Source: Nitrospiraceae bacterium (lineage in GTDB: Bacteria > Nitrospirota > Nitrospiria > Nitrospirales > Nitrospiraceae). From it: a stretch of DNA of 64,000 nt. This document shows, one piece after another, positions 10,130-19,768 of this stretch. Below the pieces are notes generated by a model that was not told where the DNA came from, did not search any database, and was given only the letters and a program-made list of their open reading frames with translations. Both the position numbers and the translations under genes were made by a program. Within the stretch, counting starts at the first letter, position 1, and each line of letters starts with the position of its first letter. The stretch covers positions 1 through 64,000 of the forward strand of contig JAHBWI010000008.1 in NCBI GenBank assembly GCA_019637075.1, written 5' to 3'.

Positions 10130-10570
10130 ATGGGTTTGCTTGATTCGTTCAACTCAACCGCCATGGCAGAAGCCCACGCCATTGCGCCCGACCCACCGTG
10201 GAAGGCCAAGACCGTCGTGGCAGCAGGCTTGGCGACCGTCGCCGGCCTGGCCGGGTGGATGACCGATCTTGCATCACCGGCCATCGCCCGTTTCGGCGGC
10301 AGCTACATCGCCGGCTTCTTTATCGGTTGGGCACTCCGGCGATTCGTGAAGTTGATGGTCGTACTGGGAGCCTTGGCGATTGCCGCGATTGCCTTGTTGA
10401 AGAATGCCGGCTGGTGGACCACCGACTGGGCGGCGCTGGAACGGCAAGTCACAGACAACGCAGCCGCCCTACGACGTGGAGCAGAGGGGTTGAAAGACCT
10501 ATTGACCGGCTACCTCCCCTCCGCCGGCGCAGGTGCAGGGGGAGTCTTTCTGGGTTTCCGAAAGAAATGA
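10130..10570 (+). CDS. FUN14-like small membrane protein
   Basis: 146 residues from the ATG at 10130 with GGAGG eight bases upstream. Residues about 30-105 contain a Gly-rich membrane region with GGSYIAGFFIGWALRR followed by a second hydrophobic helix, the pattern of FUN14-domain proteins. Bacterial members have no assigned role. It follows the zinc peptidase by 72 bases on the same strand. Confidence 0.6.
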   Translation: MGLLDSFNSTAMAEAHAIAPDPPWKAKTVVAAGLATVAGLAGWMTDLASPAIARFGGSYIAGFFIGWALRRFVKLMVVLGALAIAAIALLKNAGWWTTDWAALERQVTDNAAALRRGAEGLKDLLTGYLPSAGAGAGGVFLGFRKK

Positions 10571-10629
10571 TCCGGCAAGGCGGTCTGCCTGACGAGAGCC
10601 GCTGCATGAACGAGGGCTGACGGTCTTGG

Positions 10630-11196
10630 TCAAAATCCTGTGCCGATACTGATCCCGCCGCCGCCACGGGTTCCTCCGCCCACCCCGACTCCGCCGAACA
10701 CGCCCCAATAGGGACTCGGGCCTCGCAACTCGGCGGCGCTCCGGTCTTCCCAGCGATGCAGGTGTTTCACTTCGACCGTGGGGTACCGGTAGTCGGCCTC
10801 ATCGAGTTTCCCCATGGTCGCACCGGTCACTTCTCCCACGATGGTTACCCGTGCCCCGTCTTTGAGGGTGGCAGGATCAAGGAACGCGTTGTGGATCGCC
10901 AGAAACCGCCCTTTTGACTCAGTGCGTTGGAGCACGGGCGCCTCCTCATCGGTCGCCGGGAGCTGAAGGACTTCCAGTTCAGTTCCGCTTTGGAGCGCCT
11001 TGGCTCTCAGAACCTCGCCGGCCCAGACAACCATCCGGCCACGATAGGTGTCGGGACTTTCCAGTACCTGCCCAAACGCAATCGACCGATCGATGTGCGG
11101 TTCCAGCGATGCTGGAATCACCGGCGCGGCGCAGCCGGCTCCGCCGAGAAAGGACAGAAGACAGCAAGCTGAGAAGAGACGTTTGGTGATGTTCAT
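10630..11196 (-). CDS. Slp-family outer-membrane lipoprotein
   Basis: 188 residues from the ATG at 11196. The signal ends in GAGC (lipobox), followed by a segment (VIPASLEPHIDRSIAFGQV, then GRMVVWAGEVL) characteristic of Slp/YeaY starvation lipoproteins. The C-terminus is extremely Gly-rich. No ribosome-binding site is visible before the ATG, and a TATACT hexamer at 11208-11203 would place transcription start almost at the ATG, so translation may be leaderless. It diverges from the PDZ protease. Confidence 0.78.
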   Translation of the reverse strand: MNITKRLFSACCLLSFLGGAGCAAPVIPASLEPHIDRSIAFGQVLESPDTYRGRMVVWAGEVLRAKALQSGTELEVLQLPATDEEAPVLQRTESKGRFLAIHNAFLDPATLKDGARVTIVGEVTGATMGKLDEADYRYPTVEVKHLHRWEDRSAAELRGPSPYWGVFGGVGVGGGTRGGGGISIGTGF

Positions 11197-11332
11197 GGAG
11201 TCAGTATAAACGACGCCTTCGCTCGACGCTATCTCACGATCGTGAAATTCTCGCCCACGATGCATTCCCATGCACGCCGAGCATGGATTATACTCGCGCG
11301 AGGCCGGTCCCCGACGAAAGGAACATGAGAGC

Positions 11333-12352
11333 ATGATCGCTTCCTCTGTGAGACGAACAGTCTGTGCGGCACTACTGCTTTGTGGGCTCCTCGCTTCGCT
11401 TTTTTCGGCCCCTGCCGCCGACGCCGTGGACCCGGCGACACTCGAGCGGGCCAAGCGCGCGACCATCGGCGTGCTGGAAGATACGCAGGACCAGCGCACA
11501 CCCGACAAGCCCGGGAAATTGCTCGTGCGCGGCACGGGATTCCATGTCCGCGACGGCTATATCGTGACCGCGCGGCATGCCGCCGAAAAGCAGGAAGCCG
11601 CCACCGGCACCTTCATTCCCAAGCAAATCCGCATCCTCACGGCGGATCTGCACGAGCTGCCGGCTGAACTGGTTGGAGACAGCGCCTTCATGGATGTCGT
11701 CGTCTACCGTATCGTCCAGCAGCATCGCGGAAAGGTACAGGCCGCCGTGCCCTTCTCGAGTGCAGACCCGCTTCCTGGACAGGAAGTCTTCACCGTCGGC
11801 TACCCGATGGGCTGGGGACCCACGATGTCGTTCGGCCACTTGGGCAACACCAGCACCTTCTTGCAGACAGTGGACGGCCGATTGATTCAAGCCGACGTGG
11901 CCGCCTGCAGCGGCAACTCGGGCGGCGGGCTCTTCAATGAAAAGGGCGAGGTGGTCGGGATTATGCACGCGATCATCCAAACCGAACGGGACGATTCGAC
12001 GGCCCGCTGCAGCCGCATGGCATTTGCCATTCCCGGCATTCTGGCTGAACGGATCGTGACCGCTGCCCTCGAAGGCAAACCGCTGACGTTTTCAAAGATG
12101 GGCGTTCAGATGATGGCTGTGCGTGACGGAACCAGGTGGCGGATGGCGGTGAAAGACGTGGGAGAACCGGCTAAGTCGGCAGGCCTGCAAAAGCACGACG
12201 TCATCATCGCCGTGGACGATACCGACATCGACGACGCCGCACACTTGAAGAACTACTTGATCGAGAGAACCAGCCCTGGCCAGCAAGTCCGCGTGAAAGT
12301 ACGACGTCTCGACACGGACTTAACGTTTACAGTCACCCTCGGCGGGGGATAA
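11333..12352 (+). CDS. exported trypsin-like serine protease with PDZ domain
   Basis: 339 residues from the ATG at 11333 with a signal peptide ending around AADA. The chymotrypsin-fold triad is visible: His82 (TARHAAE), Asp121 (FMDVVVYR) and Ser196 (CSGNSGGGLF). Residues about 245-339 form a PDZ domain (VGEPAKSAGLQKHDVIIAVD). The layout is that of a short DegP/HtrA-like periplasmic protease with a single PDZ. It is transcribed away from the Slp-like lipoprotein, with a TATACT hexamer at 11289-11294 in the 136-base shared upstream region. Confidence 0.87.
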   Translation: MIASSVRRTVCAALLLCGLLASLFSAPAADAVDPATLERAKRATIGVLEDTQDQRTPDKPGKLLVRGTGFHVRDGYIVTARHAAEKQEAATGTFIPKQIRILTADLHELPAELVGDSAFMDVVVYRIVQQHRGKVQAAVPFSSADPLPGQEVFTVGYPMGWGPTMSFGHLGNTSTFLQTVDGRLIQADVAACSGNSGGGLFNEKGEVVGIMHAIIQTERDDSTARCSRMAFAIPGILAERIVTAALEGKPLTFSKMGVQMMAVRDGTRWRMAVKDVGEPAKSAGLQKHDVIIAVDDTDIDDAAHLKNYLIERTSPGQQVRVKVRRLDTDLTFTVTLGGG

Positions 12353-12367
12353 CCATCCACACCTGTA

Positions 12368-13147
12368 TCACCCCGGCAGCGTCTGGTACCAGCCATTCGC
12401 TTGGGCCAGATGCACCGGGGTATCGAACAGTGCCGTCAGTCTTTCCGCAGTCAGGATTTGCTCCTTCGCTCCGTCCGCCCTCACGGCTCCACGCTTCAGC
12501 AATACGACACGACTCATCTCGGGCGGAATCTCATGGATATGGTGGGTGACCAACAAGATCGTTTTCCCCTTCGACATGAGCCGGCGAATCGTCGAGAGAT
12601 AATGGAAACAGGCATGGAGGTCGAGCCCGCTGGTGGGCTCGTCAAGCACCAACACCTCCGGATCATGCACAAGCGCCCTGCCGAGCAGGAATCGACGCTG
12701 CTCGCCCGTGGACATTTCGCCGAACGCGCGGTCCTGCAGATGGCCGATCTCCAGTTCCTCCATCACTTCCATTCCACGCACGAGTTGCCCATATCCGAAT
12801 TCTTGATGCTGGTATGTATCGACACTGGCGAAATACCCCGAGAGGATCACGTTAATGCCGCGGGCTCCGTCGAGGTAGCGGTGCTGAAGATCGTGGGATA
12901 CCAGACCGAGGCGCTTGCGCAAATCCCAGACGTTCCACCGTTGCTCGCCGAACAGCCGCACCACGGTCTCCTCCCGTGGTGTCGGATGCAACTCCATCGA
13001 GAGCAGTTTCAGCAATGTGGATTTTCCTGCCCCGTTGGGACCAAGAATGGCCGTATGCACACCTTCATCGATACTGAGCGAAAAGTCGGTCAAGACCTCG
13101 CGATCGCCGCGATAGACGGTGGCATGTTGAACATCGAGGATCCTCAC
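12368..13147 (-). CDS. ABC transporter ATP-binding protein (ModF/YlmA-like)
   Basis: 259 residues. Walker A GPNGAGKST (about 36-44), signature MSTGEQRR, Walker B VLVLDEPT and H-loop VTHHIHE are all present. There is no permease gene nearby. Single-domain ATPases of this kind (YlmA/ModF-like) are often orphan. Its ATG overlaps the stop of the upstream lipoprotein gene by 4 bases (13144-13147), so the two are translationally coupled. Confidence 0.88.
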   Translation of the reverse strand: MRILDVQHATVYRGDREVLTDFSLSIDEGVHTAILGPNGAGKSTLLKLLSMELHPTPREETVVRLFGEQRWNVWDLRKRLGLVSHDLQHRYLDGARGINVILSGYFASVDTYQHQEFGYGQLVRGMEVMEELEIGHLQDRAFGEMSTGEQRRFLLGRALVHDPEVLVLDEPTSGLDLHACFHYLSTIRRLMSKGKTILLVTHHIHEIPPEMSRVVLLKRGAVRADGAKEQILTAERLTALFDTPVHLAQANGWYQTLPG

Positions 13148-13527
13148 AGGGCAGGCTTTTGCACGGCAACGGCGCCGTTACAAGTGGCGGGCATCAGTTC
13201 TCCCGCATGTAGGTATGACGCATGCGACCACTCCCGCAGCACTCCGGTACCGTCGAACGTCAATCGGTACTCGTCGCACCAGGAGCCCAACGTCGACCAG
13301 GAACTTTGGCTCATCGGTTCGAGATCTCTCACCTCATACAACCATTGCGCTTCCCCGTCTGACAAAACGGTCACGGAACGCGGCTTTCCCAATTGCGACT
13401 GCACATCCTCCTGCGTTGCCTTTCCGGCTGCTACGCGGAGATAGACAGATTCTTTTGGGATAAAGAACGCACACCCGTCCACCATCAGGACCAATCCTAC
13501 TCCCAGCACCGACAGGAAGCGGTTCAT
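13144..13527 (-). CDS. small BamE/SmpA-like lipoprotein
   Basis: 127 residues from the ATG at 13527. The signal ends in MVDGC, a plausible lipobox. The sequence GKATQEDVQSQLGKPRSV is the helix-turn motif seen in SmpA/OmlA-type (BamE-like) folds, followed by WLYEV and strands. Function unassigned; it is coupled to the ABC ATPase that follows. Confidence 0.68.
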   Translation of the reverse strand: MNRFLSVLGVGLVLMVDGCAFFIPKESVYLRVAAGKATQEDVQSQLGKPRSVTVLSDGEAQWLYEVRDLEPMSQSSWSTLGSWCDEYRLTFDGTGVLREWSHASYLHAGELMPATCNGAVAVQKPAL

Positions 13528-13776
13528 CGACAGCCCCAAGCCAGGTTGGACGCTTCCATCTTACACCTGGACAGGTTCGACGGGTAGGCCGAAGGGAACG
13601 TGGTCACCCCGCCCCTGAGAGAATTAGGGGAGAGGGCTATACGGTTCGATAGGGGAAGGGAGGCGAAGGGAACCAACACGCGAACCGATCCAACGACGCC
13701 TCACAGGCCGTTGCATCGAGAAAACAGTGCCGTAACCATCGACCGGGAAGGAGAAGAGTCCGCCCCGGTCAGGTGG

Positions 13777-15540
13777 CTACTCAACCAAATCGAGCTTGAT
13801 CCGCAATTCCTTGAGTTGGTCGGGGCTGACGCTCGAAGGCGCTTCCGTGAGCGGACATTGCGCCCGTTGCGTCTTGGGGAATGCAATGACGTCACGGATC
13901 GAATCGGCCCCACCCAGTAACATGATCAAACGGTCGAGACCGAAGGCAATCCCTCCATGCGGCGGTGCGCCGTATTCCAGCGCCTCCAAGAGGAAACCGA
14001 ACTTTGCCTCAGCCTGGTCCTTGGTGATCCCGAGCAGGTCGAGAATCTTGAACTGCACGTCGCTGCGGTGGTTACGAATGCTGCCGCCACCGATCTCGCT
14101 GCCGTTCAAGACCATGTCATAGGCCTTTGCCCTAGCCTTGAGAGGCTCTCCCTCGAGATGGGACAGGTCCTCGTCCATGGGAGCCGCGAATGGATTGTGC
14201 ATGAACACGTAGCGCTTCTCTTCCGGCGAGTAATCCAAGAGAGGAAACTCCGTCACCCACAGCGGCTTCCAGGCCTGCTTATCAATGAGGTTCAATTCCT
14301 CGCCGAGCAAGAGCCGGATACGGCCCAGGACGTCATGCACGATCGAAGGCTTGTCGGCTCCGAACAGGACCAGATCCCCAGGCTTGGCGTCCGGCAGCGC
14401 CGCGGCGAAGGCCTTGGCATCAAGAAACTTGGCGATCACTGACTCCAACTGGCCCTCGGCCGTGATTTTCAGCCAAGCAAGTCCCTTGGCGCCGAAACTC
14501 TTGGCCGTTTCCCCCAGTGCGTCGATGCGGCTCCTCGCAATCGACCCACCACCGGCTACGATCAGGGCCTTGACGATGCCGCCTTTCGTGGCGGCATCCT
14601 TGAATACCTTGAATTCGCTCCCTGCAGCGAACCCTGTCACATCGTGCAACGGCATCCCGAATCGCAGATCGGGCTTGTCCGATCCGTACCGCCCCATTGC
14701 CTCTGCATAGGTCATCCTGGGGAACGGCGTCGGCAACTGCACCCCGCCGGCGTCCTTGAAGACGGAGACGATCATCCGCTCCATGAGCGCCATGACTTGA
14801 TCGCGATCGACGAACGACATCTCCAAATCGATCTGGGTGAACTCCGGCTGCCGGTCGTTGCGGAGGTCTTCGTCGCGGAAACAGCGGGCGATCTGGTAAT
14901 AGCGGTCCACGCCGCTGACCATCAGCACCTGCTTGAACAGCTGCGGTGATTGCGGAAGCGCAAAGAAGGTTCCGGGGTTGACACGGCTCGGGACCAAGTA
15001 ATCGCGGGCGCCCTCAGGCGTGCTCTTCGTCAAGATGGGGGTTTCGACCTCGAGAAATCCTTCGTTGTTCAAAAACCCCCGCACTGCCTGCATAATCCCG
15101 TGACGCATGCCCAACAGTTTCTGCATCCTCGGACGGCGAAGATCCAAATACCGATACTTCAAGCGAAGGGACTCCGTGATATCGGCATCATCCTCGATCA
15201 TAAACGGAGGGGTCTTGGCTTCGTTCAGTATGTCCACGGCATCGACGAAGACTTCGATCTCACCCGTCGCGAGGTTGGGATTCTTGGATTCGTCCGGCCT
15301 CGCCATCACTTGCCCGGTGACCGACACGACGCACTCGCTGCGAAGGGCATGGGCCGCCTGATGTACCGTGGCATTGCGTTCGGAGTTGAACACCACCTGC
15401 GTGATGCCGGTCCGGTCGCGCAAGTCGATGAACATGACGGTCCCGTGGTCACGACGCCGCTGCACCCAACCATTCAACGTGACCTGCTGCCCGACCTGCG
15501 CCTTCCGCAACTCTCCGCACCGATGGGTTCGTACCTTCAT
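13777..15540 (-). CDS. aspS: aspartyl-tRNA synthetase
   Basis: 587 residues, the usual bacterial length. It has an OB-fold anticodon-binding domain (1-110, with WVQRRRDHG), class II motif 2 ([21 protein letters not shown]), the bacterial GAD insert (about 290-420) and motif 3 ([15 protein letters not shown]). Nitrospirota lineages may use a non-discriminating form; that cannot be decided by eye. It overlaps the upstream rluB stop by 4 bases (ATGA). Confidence 0.97.
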   Translation of the reverse strand: MKVRTHRCGELRKAQVGQQVTLNGWVQRRRDHGTVMFIDLRDRTGITQVVFNSERNATVHQAAHALRSECVVSVTGQVMARPDESKNPNLATGEIEVFVDAVDILNEAKTPPFMIEDDADITESLRLKYRYLDLRRPRMQKLLGMRHGIMQAVRGFLNNEGFLEVETPILTKSTPEGARDYLVPSRVNPGTFFALPQSPQLFKQVLMVSGVDRYYQIARCFRDEDLRNDRQPEFTQIDLEMSFVDRDQVMALMERMIVSVFKDAGGVQLPTPFPRMTYAEAMGRYGSDKPDLRFGMPLHDVTGFAAGSEFKVFKDAATKGGIVKALIVAGGGSIARSRIDALGETAKSFGAKGLAWLKITAEGQLESVIAKFLDAKAFAAALPDAKPGDLVLFGADKPSIVHDVLGRIRLLLGEELNLIDKQAWKPLWVTEFPLLDYSPEEKRYVFMHNPFAAPMDEDLSHLEGEPLKARAKAYDMVLNGSEIGGGSIRNHRSDVQFKILDLLGITKDQAEAKFGFLLEALEYGAPPHGGIAFGLDRLIMLLGGADSIRDVIAFPKTQRAQCPLTEAPSSVSPDQLKELRIKLDLVE

Positions 15541-16436
15541 GCTGATCTCCGCATCCCTCGTCCGCTCGTATTCCGCCTAGGCCGGCCGGACCCGCGCTCC
15601 GGTTTTCGTCCAGCCCGCTCCAATTTCGATTGCCGGGTCGGCCGCGCTTTCGGCTTTGCCCAGGTGGTAGGTTTCGGCTTCGGCGCCGGTTCTTGCCCGG
15701 CCTCACGGACCATGCGATCCTCGACATGCTCGCGCAGCCGATTGGCCTCCCGATCAGTGAGAAACCGATAGGTACCGGAAGGCAAATCACCCAAGACCAG
15801 CGGTCCCATCCGTACGCGGGTCAGCTTGATCACCGGATGCCCCACGGCTTCCATCATCCGCTTGACTTGGTGCTTGCGGCCTTCATGGATCGTGACTTCC
15901 AGCCAGGAATTGCTCTCGGCCTTGCTCACCTTCACTACTTTCGCCGGAGCCGTCACGCCGTCTTCCAGCTTCACACCCCGCTCCAACGCATCAATATCCT
16001 CGTCGTTCAACACGCCCTTGACCTTGATCAGGTAGGTCTTTGCGACGTGGTATTTCGGATGAAGGAGCGCCTGCGCTAAGTCACCATTGTTCGTGAGCAA
16101 CATGAGCCCTTCGCTATCGAAATCCAATCGCCCGACAGGAAATACCCGAACGGTGACTCCATGCAGGAAGTCCTTCACCGTAGGGCGCCCCTCCGGATCG
16201 TCCAAAGTGGACATCACGTGCTTTGGCTTGTTGAGCATGAGATACACAAACGGCTGGGCGGCACGCAGATGCTTCCCGTCCACCTTCACGTGGTCTCGCT
16301 CCGGATCCACTTTGGTACCGAGCTCGGTCACCACGATGCCGTTGACCGTGACGCGCCCGGCCGTGATCATCTCCTCGGCCTTACGCCGAGACGAAAGGCC
16401 GGTGCCTGCGATCAATTTTTGCAACCTCACTTCCAC
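15537..16436 (-). CDS. rluB: pseudouridine synthase with S4 domain, RluB type
   Basis: 299 residues when started at the GTG at 16436, which has AGAAGG six bases upstream; the frame stays open to 16511 but the extra residues have no family match. S4 RNA-binding domain at the N-terminus ([19 protein letters not shown]), catalytic block [15 protein letters not shown], and [11 protein letters not shown]. The last 60 residues are Arg/Lys/Pro-rich and probably bind rRNA. In E. coli RluB modifies U2605 of 23S rRNA. Confidence 0.9.
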   Translation of the reverse strand: MEVRLQKLIAGTGLSSRRKAEEMITAGRVTVNGIVVTELGTKVDPERDHVKVDGKHLRAAQPFVYLMLNKPKHVMSTLDDPEGRPTVKDFLHGVTVRVFPVGRLDFDSEGLMLLTNNGDLAQALLHPKYHVAKTYLIKVKGVLNDEDIDALERGVKLEDGVTAPAKVVKVSKAESNSWLEVTIHEGRKHQVKRMMEAVGHPVIKLTRVRMGPLVLGDLPSGTYRFLTDREANRLREHVEDRMVREAGQEPAPKPKPTTWAKPKARPTRQSKLERAGRKPERGSGRPRRNTSGRGMRRSA

Positions 16437-16454
16437 AAATGTCCTTCTATCACG

Positions 16455-16465
16455 CGTATCTCGTG
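16455..16465 (-). repeat. short intergenic repeat, copy 1 (CACGAGATACG)
   Basis: The 11-base word CACGAGATACG lies 19 bases before the rluB start. The same word, in the same orientation, precedes guaA and purB. A related inverted word (ACGCTTCACGA, 16503-16513) is in the same gap. Confidence 0.45.
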
Positions 16466-16532
16466 ACTCGAGTGCCGAGAGGAACGGTCCGTTCGGCGCT
16501 CCACGCTTCACGAACGATGCTTCAGGCCAGTG

Positions 16533-18089
16533 CTATTCCCACTCGATCGTGCTGGGCGGTTTGGAACTGATGTCGTAGACGACGCGATTGACGCCCATGA
16601 CCTCATTGATGATGCGGTTGGACATTCGGCCTAGGACGTCGTAGGGAATCTTTGCCCAGTCCGCAGTCATCCCGTCCAAGCTGGTGACCGCGCGAATGGC
16701 GATGACGTGATCATAGGTCCGCTGGTCCCCCATCACACCCACCGTGCGAATCGGCAGCAGCACCGCAAAGAATTGCCAGATCTCCCGATAGAGCCCGGCG
16801 CCGCGAATCTCTTGGTCGACGATCACTTCGGCGGCACGGAGAATCTGTAACCGCTCTTTGGTGACGGAACCCAAAACGCGGATGGCTAATCCAGGACCGG
16901 GGAACGGCTGCCGCCACACCACTTCGTCCGGCATCCCGAGTTCTTTTCCCAACACGCGGACTTCATCCTTGAACAGTTCTCTAAGGGGCTCGATAAGTTT
17001 GAGCTTCATCCTGGCCGGCAAGCCGCCCACGTTGTGGTGCGTTTTGATGGTCGCGGAGGGCCCTTTGAAGCTGACGCTTTCAATCACGTCCGGATAGAGC
17101 GTCCCCTGGACCAAGAATTTGATGCCCTTGAGCCGCTTCGATTCCGCTTCAAAGTTTCGGATGAAGAGCTTGCCGATCGTCTTCCGTTTTCGTTCGGGAT
17201 CGGTCACGTTCTTCAAGGCCGCGAGAAACTGCGTGGTCCGATCCAAGAAGTGGAGATCCATCTTGAAATGCGCGGCGAAGGTCTTCTGCACCTGTTCACC
17301 TTCACCGGTACGGAGGAGGCCGTTGTCGACGAAGACACAGGTCAGCTGATCGCCGATGGCCTTGTGGGTGAGGACAGCCGCAACCGACGAGTCGACTCCA
17401 CCGCTCAGCGCACAAATCACTCGGTTTTTGCCGACCTGTTCACGAATCTGTTCGACGGCCGACTCGACATAGGACCGCATGGTCCACGAGGCCTTGCAGG
17501 CGCAGATATCGTAGACGAAATTGCGCAGGATTTGAGTGCCTTCAGACGTATGCGCCACTTCCGGGTGAAATTGCAGACAGTAGATCCGCCGCTTCTGGTC
17601 GTCCCGCTTCATCGCCGCGACGGGGGAATTGTCGGTGTGCGCAATCGAGCGGAAGCCCGGAGGCATGCGCTCGATTCGATCACCGTGGGACATCCAGACG
17701 GTAGTCGACCCAGCCTGTCCGATACCCTTGAAGAGATCCGACCCGTCGTCGATTCGCAATTCAGCCCGGCCATATTCGCGGTGGGGCGCTTTGACGACTT
17801 CACCACCCGAGAGATGGGTCACAAGCTGCATGCCATAGCAGATGCCGAGAATGGGGATTCCCTGATCGAACAACTCTTTGGGGACCTGTGGGGATTTCTT
17901 GTCGTAGACGCTGGCTGGCCCGCCGGAAAGGACGATGCCTCGTGGGCGATAGGCCAAGATCGTGGCGAGGGAGGCCGTGCAAGGCAGGATCTGAGAGTAG
18001 ACTTGCGCCTCGCGGATGCGTCGGGCGATCAGCTGCGTATACTGAGATCCGAAATCGAGAACGAGGATTCTATCGTGCCAGAGTTCCAT
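16533..18089 (-). CDS. guaA: GMP synthase (glutamine-hydrolysing)
   Basis: 518 residues. N-terminal class I glutamine amidotransferase with Cys in ILGICYGMQ and His/Glu in [13 protein letters not shown] pyrophosphatase domain with P-loop [13 protein letters not shown]-terminal dimerisation domain ending KPPSTIEWE as in other GuaA proteins. Converts XMP to GMP. It lies directly downstream of guaB, which makes XMP. Confidence 0.97.
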   Translation of the reverse strand: MELWHDRILVLDFGSQYTQLIARRIREAQVYSQILPCTASLATILAYRPRGIVLSGGPASVYDKKSPQVPKELFDQGIPILGICYGMQLVTHLSGGEVVKAPHREYGRAELRIDDGSDLFKGIGQAGSTTVWMSHGDRIERMPPGFRSIAHTDNSPVAAMKRDDQKRRIYCLQFHPEVAHTSEGTQILRNFVYDICACKASWTMRSYVESAVEQIREQVGKNRVICALSGGVDSSVAAVLTHKAIGDQLTCVFVDNGLLRTGEGEQVQKTFAAHFKMDLHFLDRTTQFLAALKNVTDPERKRKTIGKLFIRNFEAESKRLKGIKFLVQGTLYPDVIESVSFKGPSATIKTHHNVGGLPARMKLKLIEPLRELFKDEVRVLGKELGMPDEVVWRQPFPGPGLAIRVLGSVTKERLQILRAAEVIVDQEIRGAGLYREIWQFFAVLLPIRTVGVMGDQRTYDHVIAIRAVTSLDGMTADWAKIPYDVLGRMSNRIINEVMGVNRVVYDISSKPPSTIEWE

Positions 18090-18094
18090 GTAGT

Positions 18095-18164
18095 CGTATC
18101 TCGTGAAGCGTGAGTCGTCGTTCGGCTAGTGAGGGAATCTGAATTGCGAGATACGCTTCACGAG
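18095..18164. repeat. inverted repeat between guaB and guaA, containing repeat copy 2
   Basis: CTCGTGAAGCGT (18100-18111) is repeated exactly as its inverse ACGCTTCACGAG (18153-18164), and CGTATCTCG (18095-18103) as CGAGATACG (18147-18155). The 12-base arms enclose about 41 bases and could form a stem in the guaB-guaA transcript. The arm nearest guaA contains the CACGAGATACG word also seen before rluB and purB. Confidence 0.6.
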
Positions 18165-18181
18165 GAACGGTTCACGCGGGG

Positions 18182-19648
18182 CTATTCCCAATCCATACGG
18201 TAATTGGGTGCTTCCTTGGTAATGATGACGTCGTGCACGTGGCCTTCCCGCAGACCGGCGACCGTCTGTCGGATGAATCGAGCGCTTTTCTGCATGTCCG
18301 CGATTGTCTTGCAACCGCAGTAACCCATGCCGGACTTTACGCCGCCGACCAGTTGATAGACCACCGCCGCCACCGGTCCCTTGTAAGGCACGCGGCCTTC
18401 GATGCCTTCTGGAACGAGCTTCTGCACCGGGCGGCCTCCCTGGCCGTAGCGATCGCCGCCGCCTCTCTCCATCGCTCCGATGGACCCCATACCGCGGTAG
18501 ACCTTATAAGTTCTGGCCTGATACAGCACGGTTTCTCCAGGCGATTCCTCGGTGCCGGCCAACAGGCTGCCGAGCATGACCGCCGAGGCCCCGGCTGCAA
18601 GCGCCTTACTGATATCGCCTGAATATTTGATCCCGCCATCGGCAATAACGGGAATTCCGGTCCCGGACAGAGCCTTCGCGCAATCGGCAATGGCCGTCAG
18701 CTGCGGCATGCCGGCGCCGGATACGATACGGGTCGTGCAGATGGAACCGGGCCCAACGCCGACCTTCACCGCATCGACTCCAGCCTTCATCAAGTCCTTG
18801 GCTGCTTCAGCCGTCGCAATGTTGCCGGCGACGACTTCCAGTTTGGAGTGCAGCTTCTTGACCATTTTGACCGTGTCCAACACCGCCTGCGAATGTCCGT
18901 GGGCGGTATCGACGACGACAAGGTCCACTCCGGCCTTGACGAGCAGATTCACCCGCTCTTCGGTCTCCGGGCCAACGCCGAGGGCGGCCCCGACACGCAG
19001 ACGCCCATGCGTATCTTTGCAGGCATTCGGATATTTGATGCGTTTTTCGATGTCCTTGATCGTGATCAACCCCTTCAACTCGAACTGCTTGTTCACGACC
19101 GGCAGCTTCTCAATCCGATGTTCATGGAGAATCTCTCGAGCCTTCTCCAAACTAGTACCTTCCGGCGCCGTGATGAGCTTGTCACGCTTCATGACTTGAG
19201 AGACCTTCAAGTCCATGCGAGTCTCGAAGCGCAGGTCTCGGTTGGTCAGGATGCCTACGAGCTTGCGATTCTTGGTGACGGGAATACCGGAGATGCGGTA
19301 CTTCGCCATGAGGCTGTGGGCGTCGCGGATCGTCTGATCCGGGGAAATCGTGACGGGATCGAGAATCATCCCGCTTTCGGATTTCTTGACCCGATCGACT
19401 TCCGCGGCCTGGTCCACGGGAGACAAGACCCGGTGAATGATCCCGATCCCACCTTCTTGAGCCATTGCAATAGCAAGCCTGGCCTCAGTGACGGTATCCA
19501 TCGCGGCGCTGACGATGGGAATGTTGACTTGAATGTTTCGGGTGACGACGGTACGGGTGTCGACTTCGCTGGGTATTACCTGCGATTTGGCCGGCACGAG
19601 GACGACGTCGTCGTACGTCAACCCAACCCGAATCTCCTTATCCAACAT
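18182..19648 (-). CDS. guaB: inosine-5'-monophosphate dehydrogenase
   Basis: 488 residues from the ATG at 19648 (GGGAAGGG upstream). A longer open frame to 19762 is not family-like. TIM barrel interrupted by two CBS domains (about 93-210), catalytic loop [13 protein letters not shown] with the nucleophilic Cys, and C-terminal GRVPYKGPV flap region. It oxidises IMP to XMP with NAD and commits purines to GMP. Confidence 0.97.
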   Translation of the reverse strand: MLDKEIRVGLTYDDVVLVPAKSQVIPSEVDTRTVVTRNIQVNIPIVSAAMDTVTEARLAIAMAQEGGIGIIHRVLSPVDQAAEVDRVKKSESGMILDPVTISPDQTIRDAHSLMAKYRISGIPVTKNRKLVGILTNRDLRFETRMDLKVSQVMKRDKLITAPEGTSLEKAREILHEHRIEKLPVVNKQFELKGLITIKDIEKRIKYPNACKDTHGRLRVGAALGVGPETEERVNLLVKAGVDLVVVDTAHGHSQAVLDTVKMVKKLHSKLEVVAGNIATAEAAKDLMKAGVDAVKVGVGPGSICTTRIVSGAGMPQLTAIADCAKALSGTGIPVIADGGIKYSGDISKALAAGASAVMLGSLLAGTEESPGETVLYQARTYKVYRGMGSIGAMERGGGDRYGQGGRPVQKLVPEGIEGRVPYKGPVAAVVYQLVGGVKSGMGYCGCKTIADMQKSARFIRQTVAGLREGHVHDVIITKEAPNYRMDWE

Positions 19649-19768
19649 TAGCCGCTCACCCTTCCCGAGCCCACCATGCGCGATGGTGATATGCCCGCCA
19701 GCTTCGTTCTTATAGGACCAGGCTGCCTCGCAGAACGGTCGGTGAGACCATCCCACGCTCACCCAGTT

